DNA of 64,000 bases, taken from Acinetobacter brisouii CIP 110357. Lineage in GTDB: Bacteria > Pseudomonadota > Gammaproteobacteria > Pseudomonadales > Moraxellaceae. Position numbers and translations under genes: made by a program. Of the stretch, positions 46,292 to 54,797 are shown piece after piece. The notes under the pieces are model-generated. The model had not been told where the DNA came from. It made no database searches and was given only the letters and a program-made list of their open reading frames with translations. The stretch lies in contig NZ_KI530762.1 in NCBI RefSeq assembly GCF_000488275.1, positions 1,644,971 to 1,708,970 on the forward strand, given 5' to 3'. Numbering within the stretch: the first letter of the stretch is position 1; every line of letters begins with the position of its first letter.

Positions 46292-47092
46292 ATGCAAGAT
46301 GCTCAATTTAAGGATTCTCCTTTAATTATTGGTTCACGTACTTTTCAGTCACGTTTATTGGTTGGCACAGGAAAGTATAAAGATCTTCATGAAACCGATC
46401 TGGCAATTCAAGCCAGTGGTGCAGAAATTGTCACTGTCGCGATTCGTCGTGTGAATATCGGTCAGCATCCAGACCAACCGAATTTGCTTTCTGTGATTCC
46501 ACCTGAGAAATACACGATTTTGCCGAATACCGCAGGTTGTTTCGATGCCAATAGCGCAGTCAGAACTTGTATGTTGGCGCGTGAGCTTCTCGACGGACAC
46601 AACTTGGTGAAGCTTGAAGTGTTGGGCGATGAGAAAACCTTATACCCAAATATCATGGAAACTTTAAAAGCCGCACGCACCTTGATCGATGATGGCTTTG
46701 AAATCATGGTTTACACTTCAGATGACCCAATTGTAGCGCAAGAACTTGAAAGCATGGGCTGTGTCGCGATTATGCCACTAGGCAGTTTGATTGGTTCAGG
46801 TTTAGGGATTCTAAACCCACATACCATTTCAATTATTAAAGAAAATGCCAAAGTTCCAGTATTGGTCGATGCAGGTGTGGGTACTGCCAGCGATGCAGCG
46901 ATTGCAATGGAATTGGGCTGTGATGGTGTGTTGATGAACACTGCGATTGCCAATGCGCAAAACCCGATTTTAATGGCATCTGCCATGAAAAAAGCGGTTG
47001 AAGCAGGTCGTGAAGCGTTCTTAGCTGGACGTATGCCACGCAAACGCATGGCAAATGCAAGCTCACCCGAAACAGGTTATTTCTTTAAATAA
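46292..47092 (+). CDS. thiG: Thiazole synthase ThiG
   Basis: ThiG forms the thiazole phosphate of thiamin from deoxyxylulose phosphate, dehydroglycine and ThiS thiocarboxylate. The 266-residue TIM-barrel protein has [12 protein letters not shown] near the start, the catalytic Lys in [13 protein letters not shown] (about residue 109), [12 protein letters not shown] and the phosphate-binding [19 protein letters not shown] precedes the ATG. thiE and other thi genes are not close. Confidence 0.98.
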   Translation: MQDAQFKDSPLIIGSRTFQSRLLVGTGKYKDLHETDLAIQASGAEIVTVAIRRVNIGQHPDQPNLLSVIPPEKYTILPNTAGCFDANSAVRTCMLARELLDGHNLVKLEVLGDEKTLYPNIMETLKAARTLIDDGFEIMVYTSDDPIVAQELESMGCVAIMPLGSLIGSGLGILNPHTISIIKENAKVPVLVDAGVGTASDAAIAMELGCDGVLMNTAIANAQNPILMASAMKKAVEAGREAFLAGRMPRKRMANASSPETGYFFK

Positions 47093-47107
47093 CTGAATAA
47101 ACGCATA

Positions 47108-47136
47108 AAAAAAGCCAAGTTAGACTTGGCTTTTTT
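47108..47136. terminator. Bidirectional terminator after thiG
   Basis: AAAAAAGCCAAGT pairs with ACTTGGCTTTTTT around a three-base loop; it serves thiG and the convergent DUF6231 gene. Confidence 0.92.
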
Positions 47137-47137
47137 G

Positions 47138-47608
47138 TTACCAGCGGAATTTGTCCCAGTTTTCTGGATTCGCCCAGAACTTAGAGTTGAACCAGTCAGG
47201 CACATGCTTGTAAGTCAAAATATTAAATTGCCACAAGCTAATACTGCCCTGTTGCTGAGTTTTATCCAGCATTTGGGTTAAGCCTAAAGCACGCATCAAC
47301 TTGACGTCTTGGCTTTGACACACAACTACTAAGCGCTTTGCCATAAGGTCACGCAACTTGACTAAAAGCTGTGACTTTTCAGCTTCACTTAAATTCTGCA
47401 TTGCTGGTGTGTCGAGCAAAATAAAACCCAAGTCATAGCGACGGGTAAATGGCAGACTTAAAAAATCAGATACGTTAAAATATTGCCAGTCAATTGAGTG
47501 TTGTAAGCCGTGTTGGCAAAGATCCTGTCCAATACACAATGCAGTTTCAATGGGCTGCTCCTGACATAAATCGTCTAGCATTGAAGTGATGACATTTTGT
47601 TCAGCCAT
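47138..47608 (-). CDS. DUF6231-like protein
   Basis: The 156-residue protein resembles the DUF6231 family of Acinetobacter and Pseudomonas: a degenerate Rossmann-like fold with TALCIGQD, DLGFILLDTP and RLVVVCQSQDVKLMRALG. No catalytic residues can be named. AAAGG lies eight bases before ATG 47608. It diverges from the DUF2797 gene with only 36 bases between start codons, so both transcripts must initiate within or across each other's leader. Confidence 0.7.
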   Translation of the reverse strand: MAEQNVITSMLDDLCQEQPIETALCIGQDLCQHGLQHSIDWQYFNVSDFLSLPFTRRYDLGFILLDTPAMQNLSEAEKSQLLVKLRDLMAKRLVVVCQSQDVKLMRALGLTQMLDKTQQQGSISLWQFNILTYKHVPDWFNSKFWANPENWDKFRW

Positions 47609-47644
47609 AAACTGCACCTTTATCTGAGTTAGAGAGAAATTGAT

Positions 47645-48514
47645 ATGGAATTACAAGGCATTTGTCACAAAATGCATGCCGACTTAGCCAACCATAGTGT
47701 AACCGAACAGAACACTCAAAAAGCGCATGTTGAATACAGCTTTATTCTAGACCAATCTCAGATCAATTTACCCTTTACTTTAGGCCAAGAGCTTGAAATT
47801 GAATGGACTGGGCAGATTTTTTGTGTGTCTTGCGGTGCAAAAACCCCAAAATCCTATTCACAAGGTCACTGTTTCAAATGTTTTAAAACCAAAGCATCTT
47901 GCGACATGTGCATCATGAAGCCTGAAACTTGCCATTATCATCTCGGGACTTGCCGTGAAGATGAGTTTGCACAAAATGTCTGTTTTCAGCCGCACATTGT
48001 CTATTTAGCCAATTCAAGTGCTTTAAAAGTCGGGATTACCCGTATCACACATATGCCAACCCGCTGGCTCGATCAAGGCGCAACTCAGGCTTTGCCGATT
48101 ATGCGAGTCGGCTCACGGCGCTTGTCGGGTCAGCTTGAAATTATGTTTGGTGAACAAGTGGCAGATAAAACCGACTGGCGCAAATTACTGAAAGGCGAAG
48201 CTGAACCGCTAGATTTGGTTGAAGTTCGTGAACAACTGGTTGAGGAATTTGCGCCAAAAATTCAACGTATTCGTGATGAATTTAGCCAAAATTTGCAATT
48301 TGATGAAGGCATTGAATTACTTGAAAATGAGCAAATGCGCGAATTTGTTTACCCTGTCGAGCAATATCCTGAAAAAATCAAATCGCATAATCTCGACAAA
48401 ACCCCCACGATTCGCGGCGTGTTGCAAGGCATCAAAGGTCAATATCTGATTTTAGATACAGGCGTGATTAATATTCGTAAATATACAGGCTACGAAATTA
48501 TTATTCGTACCTAA
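47645..48514 (+). CDS. DUF2797 domain protein with Cys clusters and GIY-YIG-like core
   Basis: This is a 289-residue DUF2797 protein. The N-terminal third carries a Cys-rich segment: CVSC, CFKC, CDMC and further Cys/His to about residue 115, suggesting zinc binding. The middle (about 118-140) reads HIVYLANSSALKVGITR, like the core of a GIY-YIG nuclease. The C-terminal part is beta-rich. Function unknown; the combination suggests nucleic-acid binding. It shares a 36-base divergent spacer with the DUF6231 gene. Confidence 0.85.
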   Translation: MELQGICHKMHADLANHSVTEQNTQKAHVEYSFILDQSQINLPFTLGQELEIEWTGQIFCVSCGAKTPKSYSQGHCFKCFKTKASCDMCIMKPETCHYHLGTCREDEFAQNVCFQPHIVYLANSSALKVGITRITHMPTRWLDQGATQALPIMRVGSRRLSGQLEIMFGEQVADKTDWRKLLKGEAEPLDLVEVREQLVEEFAPKIQRIRDEFSQNLQFDEGIELLENEQMREFVYPVEQYPEKIKSHNLDKTPTIRGVLQGIKGQYLILDTGVINIRKYTGYEIIIRT

Positions 48515-48526
48515 ATTTGAAATCAT

Positions 48527-48556
48527 AAAAAAGGCAGGAATTTCCTGCCTTTTTTA
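48527..48556. terminator. Bidirectional terminator between DUF2797 gene and lpxB
   Basis: A-run plus GGCAGGA pairs with TCCTGCC plus T-run around a very short loop. Confidence 0.9.
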
Positions 48557-48558
48557 TT

Positions 48559-49737
48559 TTAACGCACTGCCAATAATTGCAAAATCGCATGCACAGGATC
48601 TTCGGTATCCCCTGAAATCAGTTGCTTATGCATACTTAAATGCTGCATGGCTTGTATTTGCGCCACTTCAACATTCATCAATTTTTCAATTTCAGTTGCC
48701 AAGATTTCAGGGTTTGCCTGATCCTGCACCAATTCCTGAATGACTTTTTTTCCTGCAATAATATTGGGCAAAGAAAAATACGGAATCTTGATCATGAATT
48801 TCATGATGCGATACGTTAACCAATGTAGCTTGTAAAATGTCACCATTGGGCGGTGCAATAACATCGCTTCAAGTGTGGCCGTCCCCGAAGCCAAAGCGAC
48901 AATATTGCTGGCATCCATGACCAAACGCCCAATTTTTGATTCAGTATGCTGATTGTCGAGGATATGAATTTTTGTTCGAACACTTTCAGGATAACTTGCC
49001 AAAATTTTCTGAATTTGCTCAAAACGCTGGGCATTAATTGCAGGAACAAGATATTCATATTCAGGATATTTGGCTTGTAAAATTTGTGCTGCACCAAAAA
49101 CTAAAGGCGCAAGTCGCTCTACTTCTCCACGGCGACTCCCTGGCAACAACGCAATATATTTGGCTTGTTCAGGAAGATTAAGCGCTTGTCGAGCTTGCTG
49201 AATCGGGTTACTGAGTGGTAACTGTTTCGCTAGCGGATGCCCAACAAAAATCGCAGGAACCTGATACTTTTGATAAAAGGCTTTTTCGAATGGAAACAAG
49301 CACATGACCAAATCGATATTTTGCTTAATACCAAATACACGCTTTTGTCGCCATGCCCATACAGAAGGACTGACATATTGCACAGTTTTAATTGGAAGCT
49401 GTTTTTGTTTTAGGCGCTTAGACAAACGTAAATTAAAATCTGGGGCATCAATTCCAATAAAAATATCAACAGGATTGTTTTGCCAACGTTCAACCAAACC
49501 ATCACGTACAGCAAATAATTGCTTCAGTTCTTTTAAGACTTCAACCAACCCCATGACAGCAAGAGTATCCATCGGATAAAAACTCTGAAAGCCTTCAGCA
49601 ATCATTTGTGGACCGCCAATACCCTCAAATTCGACGTCAACACCCTGCTCTTTGAAACAACGCATCAGTTCAGCCCCAAGCGTATCTCCTGAAACCTCAC
49701 CGACGACAATGCCGATTCTCAATTTACGTTTTTGCAA
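48559..49737 (-). CDS. lpxB: Lipid-A-disaccharide synthase
   Basis: LpxB joins UDP-diacylglucosamine and lipid X to make the lipid A disaccharide at the inner membrane. The 392-residue GT19 enzyme has GEVSGDTLGAELM near residue 13, the VSPSVWAWRQKRVFGIK segment and LLPGSRRGEVERL. The codon for residue 1 is TTG at 49737 with AAGGA at correct distance; the next in-frame ATG is 24 codons later, beyond the conserved GEVSGD, so TTG must be used or the ATG is absent. No lpxA, fabZ or lpxD is adjacent, so lpxB is separated from its usual cluster. Confidence 0.95.
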   Translation of the reverse strand: MQKRKLRIGIVVGEVSGDTLGAELMRCFKEQGVDVEFEGIGGPQMIAEGFQSFYPMDTLAVMGLVEVLKELKQLFAVRDGLVERWQNNPVDIFIGIDAPDFNLRLSKRLKQKQLPIKTVQYVSPSVWAWRQKRVFGIKQNIDLVMCLFPFEKAFYQKYQVPAIFVGHPLAKQLPLSNPIQQARQALNLPEQAKYIALLPGSRRGEVERLAPLVFGAAQILQAKYPEYEYLVPAINAQRFEQIQKILASYPESVRTKIHILDNQHTESKIGRLVMDASNIVALASGTATLEAMLLHRPMVTFYKLHWLTYRIMKFMIKIPYFSLPNIIAGKKVIQELVQDQANPEILATEIEKLMNVEVAQIQAMQHLSMHKQLISGDTEDPVHAILQLLAVR

Positions 49738-50273
49738 GAATGTTTTCCTTTTGGGTGTGTCATCGACAATATTATAAAAGATTTCTAGACGTTACTTCAT
49801 GCTTGGTTTGAATATAAAACACTTGTTCTCTTCTCATATATTTCTGCAAATCACTTTCAATCATCATTATGCTGAAAAATTACACTCAAACATACAACGG
49901 TAAATTTAATCTGAAAATACCAAAACAGCATTCACCCACATCATGACCTACTAACATAAAACTTCAATATTTTAACCACTCATACGAGACCACGATTGCA
50001 AAAATCTAAGATCGATGCGAACGTCAAATGGACAGCGTCGAGATGAAATCCCCCCGATCATCCGCTTCAGCAGGATGCTTATGCCCTGCTGAGCTTGGTG
50101 GCAAATCATGAGTTCAATGACCTGCCAACTTGCAAATAAATCACAATAATGTAGCAGGAAAAAATATCTGACAGACCTATCTCAAGCGCAAGGTTACTCA
50201 GATATGCCTACCAATTATAGTGTCCTGTCAAATTCAAATACTGACCATTTTAGTCTGATTTTATAAGGTTTTT
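49738..50273. other. Long intergenic island, possible small RNA region
   Basis: More than 500 bases lie between divergent lpxB and hmp. The centre (about 50000-50200) is less A+T-rich than other spacers here and contains several hairpins, for example TCAGCAGG / CCCTGCTGA near 50072-50096. No protein frame is convincing; a 53-codon minus-strand frame (about 49980-50140) lacks a site. A plus-strand terminator follows at 50274 with no gene for it to serve. Confidence 0.4.
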
Positions 50274-50299
50274 AAAACCAATCAAAATGATTGGTTTTT
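50274..50299 (+). terminator. Orphan terminator upstream of hmp
   Basis: AAAACCAATCA pairs perfectly with TGATTGGTTTT around a 3-base loop and is followed by T. No plus-strand gene lies upstream before 48514, and that gene has its own terminator, so this may end a small RNA or insulate hmp. Confidence 0.7.
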
Positions 50300-50362
50300 C
50301 AATTATTTTTTATTAAAAAACAAAATCTTATAAAAAATTTAATTTTTTATTTTCTGTAATGC

Positions 50363-50392
50363 TTGACGGAAAATCAATATAAGATGTATTTT
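50363..50392 (+). promoter_or_regulatory. hmp promoter
   Basis: TTGACG (50363-50368) and TATTTT (50387-50392) are spaced by 18 bases. The -10 lies within the NsrR palindrome, as expected of a repressed promoter. Confidence 0.55.
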
Positions 50393-50406
50393 AAATACAT
50401 CTTATA
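50378..50406. promoter_or_regulatory. NsrR operator
   Basis: This is a perfect 29-base palindrome (14-bp arms around one T). Its core half-site AAGATGTATTT and the complementary half AAATACATCTT match the known NsrR consensus. It lies 22 bases before hmp, the classical target. NsrR is an Fe-S repressor relieved by nitric oxide. nsrR itself is not in the window. Confidence 0.88.
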
Positions 50407-50427
50407 AAAAACGTGCGAGTATTCGTT

Positions 50428-51708
50428 ATGTTAAGCCAACATCAAATTGACCTCATTAAATCAACTGTTCCAGTTTTGCGTGAAAACGGGGTTGCGCTTA
50501 CAGATTATTTTTATAACCGTATGCTAACCAACAATCCACAGTTAAAAGAAACTTTTAACATGGGTCATCAACGCAGCGGCGCGCAAGCAAAAGCACTTGC
50601 GGGGGCGGTATTGGCATATGCTGAAAACATCGAAGATCCTAGCGTACTTGCACCTGTTGTTGAACTGATTTGCCACAAACATGTCAGTCTGAATATTCAA
50701 GCACCTGAGTATGACATTGTCGGTGAAAACCTGTTGCACTCGATTAGTGAAGTGCTCAGTATTCCAATGGATCACGAACTGATTGAGGCATGGGGTCTAG
50801 CATACGGACAACTTGCAGATTTGTTTATTGCAACTGAACAGAAAATTTATCAAGAACATCAACAAACTAAAGGTAGCTGGTTAGGCTGGCGTGATTTTGT
50901 TATCTCTAAAAAAGTCAAAGAAAGTGATGAAATTACCTCGTTCTATTTGGTTCCAAAAGATGGCGGTGCATTACCTGAATATAAAGCAGGTCAATATGTA
51001 ACTGTGCGTGTACTTGTTCCTGAACTAGGTATTAAACAACCACGTCAATACAGCTTGTCAGACTGCGCTTCAGGCAACTATTTCCGTATTTCAGTAAAAC
51101 GTGAAAATGCCAAAGTTGAAGGACAAGATCCTGGTTATGTTTCTTCAACTTTACACCAGCACTTAAACGTCAATGACGTTGTCGAACTTTCTGCACCAAC
51201 AGGTAACTTCTTCTTGGTTAACCCTGAAAAAACCAATGTGTTAATTAGTGCAGGTGTTGGCTTGACACCAATGGTTGCCATGTTGAACCAGTTGTTAACA
51301 GAAAATACTGATCCAAGTGCAAAAATATCATTCTGGCAAAAAATCAAAGCACAGTTTAGTCCGACAGAAGCTAAACCATCTGTTCATTTCATTCATGCAA
51401 CACGTGGTTCACGAGTACATGCCATGAAAAATGCCATTCAAGGATTGGCAGAGCAGCATGATAATTTAAATGTCTTTGTTGCTTATGAGCATCCTGAGCA
51501 ACAAGATGTGTTGGGACAAGACTACCATGCGAAAGGTCGTCTAGATTTATCGACACTAGATCGTAAATGGTTACCTGAAAATGCTGATTATTATTTATGT
51601 GGCCCAATGCCATTTATGCAAATTCAAAATAAAGCCTTGCTAGCTCTCGGTATTCCACAAGAAAATATCCACAGTGAAGCCTTTGGTACAGGTGGCGTTG
51701 CCCTATAA
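50428..51708 (+). CDS. hmp: Flavohaemoprotein nitric oxide dioxygenase
   Basis: Hmp oxidises nitric oxide to nitrate with O2 and NAD(P)H. The 426-residue protein has a globin domain (about 1-140) with Tyr29 (B10) and proximal His85 in CHKHVSL. An FAD domain follows with RQYSLSD at 206-212, then an NAD domain with GVGLTPMVAML and CGPMPFM near the end. These positions coincide with E. coli Hmp, which supports ATG 50428 over an upstream GTG at 50413. Control by NsrR is shown by the palindrome over the promoter. Confidence 0.97.
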   Translation: MLSQHQIDLIKSTVPVLRENGVALTDYFYNRMLTNNPQLKETFNMGHQRSGAQAKALAGAVLAYAENIEDPSVLAPVVELICHKHVSLNIQAPEYDIVGENLLHSISEVLSIPMDHELIEAWGLAYGQLADLFIATEQKIYQEHQQTKGSWLGWRDFVISKKVKESDEITSFYLVPKDGGALPEYKAGQYVTVRVLVPELGIKQPRQYSLSDCASGNYFRISVKRENAKVEGQDPGYVSSTLHQHLNVNDVVELSAPTGNFFLVNPEKTNVLISAGVGLTPMVAMLNQLLTENTDPSAKISFWQKIKAQFSPTEAKPSVHFIHATRGSRVHAMKNAIQGLAEQHDNLNVFVAYEHPEQQDVLGQDYHAKGRLDLSTLDRKWLPENADYYLCGPMPFMQIQNKALLALGIPQENIHSEAFGTGGVAL

Positions 51709-51730
51709 CTTACCTGCTACCATAAAAACC

Positions 51731-51764
51731 AAAAGCCATTTCTATCTAGAGATGGCTTTTTTTA
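51731..51764 (+). terminator. Terminator after hmp
   Basis: AAAAGCCAT pairs with ATGGCTTTT and is followed by TTTT, 22 bases after hmp. Confidence 0.88.
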
Positions 51765-52102
51765 TTGATCTTTTCAGCGCAAATGTCTTCATTTTTAGAC
51801 ACACGACACCCCTCTCGACTGTAATACGAAGGCTTCTGGCTTTTAAAAATATTTAAAACTCTCGAAAAGTGGCACAATGATTTTGAATGAAGTTTTTCAA
51901 TTGATCATCCTCCCTTTAATTTTTTAAAGTAGTGAATTGATTTTTATTGGTATTTTTAAATACCTAAATCAAAAATTCATTAAAAATCATTATTTTATAA
52001 TCAAAAAATTATTTATTCTTTTTTTGAATAAGCAAATCATTTTTTATGAGTACGTTTTTTCATAAAAAATCCTAATATATGCATAAATTTATATAATGGC
52101 AC
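51765..52102. other. A+T-rich intergenic region with inverted repeats
   Basis: The 338 bases before the TSUP gene hold no gene. They contain GGTATTT/AAATACC (51949-51964) and a longer repeat at 52039-52070. Confidence 0.6.
52039..52070. repeat. Perfect 11-bp inverted repeat before permease gene
   Basis: ATTTTTTATGA and TCATAAAAAAT flank a 10-base centre, ending 32 bases before the permease start. It is a candidate operator or leader hairpin. Confidence 0.6.
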
Positions 52103-52987
52103 ATGATCATGGTTGATGCGGTTCAGTTTATTTTAGCAGGCATGCTGGTGGGTTTTTGTGTAGGGATCACAGGTGTTGGTGGTGGTTCACTCATGACTCC
52201 AATGCTGATCAGTTTATTTAAAATCGAACCACATATCGCAATTGGTACTGACTTGATCTATGCCTCCATTTCTAAATTTTGTGGTTCAATCGTTCATGCC
52301 AAAAAATTCAACGTCGTTTGGCCAATTGTTTCATGGTTGGCTTTAGGCAGTATTCCAGCGTCATTTGCTACGCACTGGGTACTAGAACACTATTTAAGCC
52401 ATTCCTCTGAATATAAAGCAGTCTTGACCATGGTCTTGGGCTTTATGTTGACCTTGACTGGTATTTCCATTATTTTCCGTTCAAAAATCGAGAAACTCTT
52501 TAACCGTTTCCGTAAAAAAGAACCTCAGTCCACAGAATTAATTTTGACAGGCAAGCGCCGCATTTATGTGGTTCTTATGGGAATTGTACTGGGTGTATTC
52601 GTGACCTTATCATCGGTTGGTGCGGGTGCATTTGGTGTTATGGCGCTGATTCTGCTTTTCCCAAATCTACCTATGATTCGGATTATCGGCTCTGATGTTG
52701 CACATGCGGTATTACTGACTTTCGTTGCGGGGATTGCTCACATGAGTTCTGGCAACGTGGACTTTCATTTACTCGGCTGGTTACTGATTGGTTCTATTCC
52801 TGCAATTATTTTTGGTACGCTCATCAGCTCAAAATTGCCTGAAAAAATGATTCGTAAAATTTTAGGGATTACCCTGTTATTGCTCGGGATTAACTTTATT
52901 TTGCATCCTGTCAAAGAAAAGCCGAAACCAAAAGCTGAAACTGCAATGCTCGTTCAGCCTGTAAACAGTTCCCAACAACATGCTTAA
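52103..52987 (+). CDS. TSUP family permease (TauE/SafE type)
   Basis: The 294-residue membrane protein has about eight hydrophobic helices in two repeats. The first begins GVGGGSLMTPML, and the second carries SVGAGAFGVMALILLFP; these are the paired hallmarks of TauE/SafE permeases. The family moves sulfite, sulfoacetate or thiosulfate-like anions. No sulfur genes sit beside it, so the substrate is not predicted. Both ATG 52103 and ATG 52109 are possible; neither has a strong Shine-Dalgarno sequence. Confidence 0.9.
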   Translation: MIMVDAVQFILAGMLVGFCVGITGVGGGSLMTPMLISLFKIEPHIAIGTDLIYASISKFCGSIVHAKKFNVVWPIVSWLALGSIPASFATHWVLEHYLSHSSEYKAVLTMVLGFMLTLTGISIIFRSKIEKLFNRFRKKEPQSTELILTGKRRIYVVLMGIVLGVFVTLSSVGAGAFGVMALILLFPNLPMIRIIGSDVAHAVLLTFVAGIAHMSSGNVDFHLLGWLLIGSIPAIIFGTLISSKLPEKMIRKILGITLLLLGINFILHPVKEKPKPKAETAMLVQPVNSSQQHA

Positions 52988-53115
52988 TGCTGTCGGGCAT
53001 TAGACTAATAGACGTTTTTAATCCAAAGATTTAGCGCTACGATCATCTTTTGTTTCTGAAAGCATGCTATAGTCAGACTCATCCAGATGATCCTATTTTT
53101 TAACCAGTGAAGGCA

Positions 53116-54207
53116 ATGAATAGTTTACAGTCCCATTCTATTACGTCAGCCGATATTGATGACATCAATATCCAAAGCATCCAACCGCTTGTTACTCCAG
53201 CACAATTAAAAGAAGAACTTCCCCTTTCAGAGAAGGCTTATCAAACTGTGCTTAACGGACGTGAAACGATTCGCAAGATTTTGGATGGTGAAGATAAACG
53301 CTTATTTGTCGTGATTGGACCATGCTCAATTCACGATCCTAAAGCCGCACACGAATATGCTGAACGTCTTAAAGCACTTAGTGAAAAAGTTAAAGACACT
53401 CTTTATTTGGTTATGCGTGTTTATTTTGAAAAACCGCGTACAACAATTGGCTGGAAAGGCCTGATCAATGACCCGGATATGAATGATTCATTCAATATTG
53501 AAAAAGGTCTGCGCATTGGTCGTAAACTATTGCTTGAACTCAATGAAGTGGGTTTACCTTGTGCAACTGAAGCGCTCGATCCAAACTCACCACAATATTT
53601 ACATGATTTAATTTCATGGTCAGCGATTGGCGCGCGTACTACAGAAAGCCAAACTCACCGTGAAATGTCTTCAGGTCTATCTTCACCTGTTGGCTTTAAA
53701 AATGGTACAGATGGTGGTTTAACCGTCGCAACCAATGCCATGCAAGCCGTTAAACACGGACACAGCTTCCTCGGTTTAAATGAAGATGGTCAGGTTTCTG
53801 TGATTCGCACCAATGGTAACCCATACGCACACGTGGTATTGCGTGGTGGTAACGGCAAGCCAAACTACGATGCAACCTCTGTTGCAGAAGCAGAACAGGC
53901 TTTGGCAAAAGCAAAAGTCAGCAACAAGATCATGATTGATGCCAGCCATGCCAATTCTAACAAAGACCCGTACTTACAGCCACTTGTTCTCAAAAATGTT
54001 ACTGAGCAAATCATCAATGGTAACAAGTCAATTGTGGGCTTGATGGTGGAAAGTCACCTTAAAGGTGGACGCCAAGATATTCCAGAAAATCTTTGTGAAC
54101 TTGAATATGGCAAATCAGTTACTGATGGCTGTATTGACTGGGAGACCACGGAAAAAACGTTGCTTGAAATGCACGATGCATTGAAAGACGTCTTACCAAA
54201 CCGCTAG
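53116..54207 (+). CDS. 3-deoxy-7-phosphoheptulonate synthase
   Basis: DAHP synthase condenses phosphoenolpyruvate and erythrose 4-phosphate, opening the shikimate pathway. The 363-residue protein is a type I alpha (AroFGH) enzyme: FVVIGPCSIHDPKAA (about 70-84), VYFEKPRTTIGWKG (about 105-118), IGARTTESQTHREMSSGLS and DASHANSNKDP (about 275-285). An N-terminal region of about 40 residues may form the feedback site, but which amino acid inhibits it cannot be told. AAGG lies only a few bases before ATG 53116, and GTG 53107 is an alternative start. Confidence 0.95.
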   Translation: MNSLQSHSITSADIDDINIQSIQPLVTPAQLKEELPLSEKAYQTVLNGRETIRKILDGEDKRLFVVIGPCSIHDPKAAHEYAERLKALSEKVKDTLYLVMRVYFEKPRTTIGWKGLINDPDMNDSFNIEKGLRIGRKLLLELNEVGLPCATEALDPNSPQYLHDLISWSAIGARTTESQTHREMSSGLSSPVGFKNGTDGGLTVATNAMQAVKHGHSFLGLNEDGQVSVIRTNGNPYAHVVLRGGNGKPNYDATSVAEAEQALAKAKVSNKIMIDASHANSNKDPYLQPLVLKNVTEQIINGNKSIVGLMVESHLKGGRQDIPENLCELEYGKSVTDGCIDWETTEKTLLEMHDALKDVLPNR

Positions 54208-54219
54208 TTATTTGACAAT

Positions 54220-54246
54220 ACGCCATCAGCAAGATGGCGTTTTTTA
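54220..54246 (+). terminator. Terminator after DAHP synthase gene
   Basis: ACGCCATC pairs with GATGGCGT around AGCAA, with TTTTT following. Its T-run abuts the ATG of the next gene. Confidence 0.88.
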
Positions 54247-54785
54247 TGAATGATCATCGTATGAACAGTTTAGAACGCGCGCTTAGCCAGACCACTAATT
54301 TTCAGTATATTCATGAACGCCTACTCAGTTCTGGGCAACCGACCGTTGAACAACTCAAACTGATTAAAGCGTATGGAATCAATACTGTTATTAATTTGGC
54401 TTTAAGCGATGCCAGCAATGCACTTGAACATGAAGATAAGATTTGCCTTGAATTAGGGCTAAACTATATTCACCTACCGATTGACTGGGAACTTCCCGAC
54501 TCGGAACAGGCTCTGTTTGTGCTTGATACTTTAAATTTTCTCCTTAAACAACAAAGTATCTGGATTCACTGCTCGAAAAATTATCGTGTTAGTGCCTTAA
54601 TGTATTTATATCGTCAGTATTATATGAATGTCGATATTGAACAGGCACAGCAATCGATGCATCAAATCTGGGAACCAAATGATACCTGGACAGGTTTGAT
54701 TCACAATGTTGCCTTACAGCTGCAAGGGCGCAAAGCAACGCTTGAACTTCAACAAGCCCTCATGGGAACAAAAGCATTCTCGTGA
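54246..54785 (+). CDS. Protein tyrosine phosphatase-like (DUF442-type)
   Basis: The 179-residue protein has a phosphatase-fold core beginning LLSSGQPTVEQLKLIKAYGI. It has a candidate acid loop LPIDWELPD (Asp80) and an active-site segment HCSKNYRVSALM with Cys109 and Arg114. The Cys-x4-Arg spacing (HCxxNxRVS) is that of the DUF442/Blh-like group and not the canonical Cys-x5-Arg, so activity on phosphotyrosine is unsure. Starts at 54234, 54246 and 54261 are all open; 54234 would lie inside the preceding terminator stem. No clear Shine-Dalgarno sequence. Confidence 0.78.
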   Translation: MNDHRMNSLERALSQTTNFQYIHERLLSSGQPTVEQLKLIKAYGINTVINLALSDASNALEHEDKICLELGLNYIHLPIDWELPDSEQALFVLDTLNFLLKQQSIWIHCSKNYRVSALMYLYRQYYMNVDIEQAQQSMHQIWEPNDTWTGLIHNVALQLQGRKATLELQQALMGTKAFS

Positions 54786-54797
54786 ATGCCCTATAGA

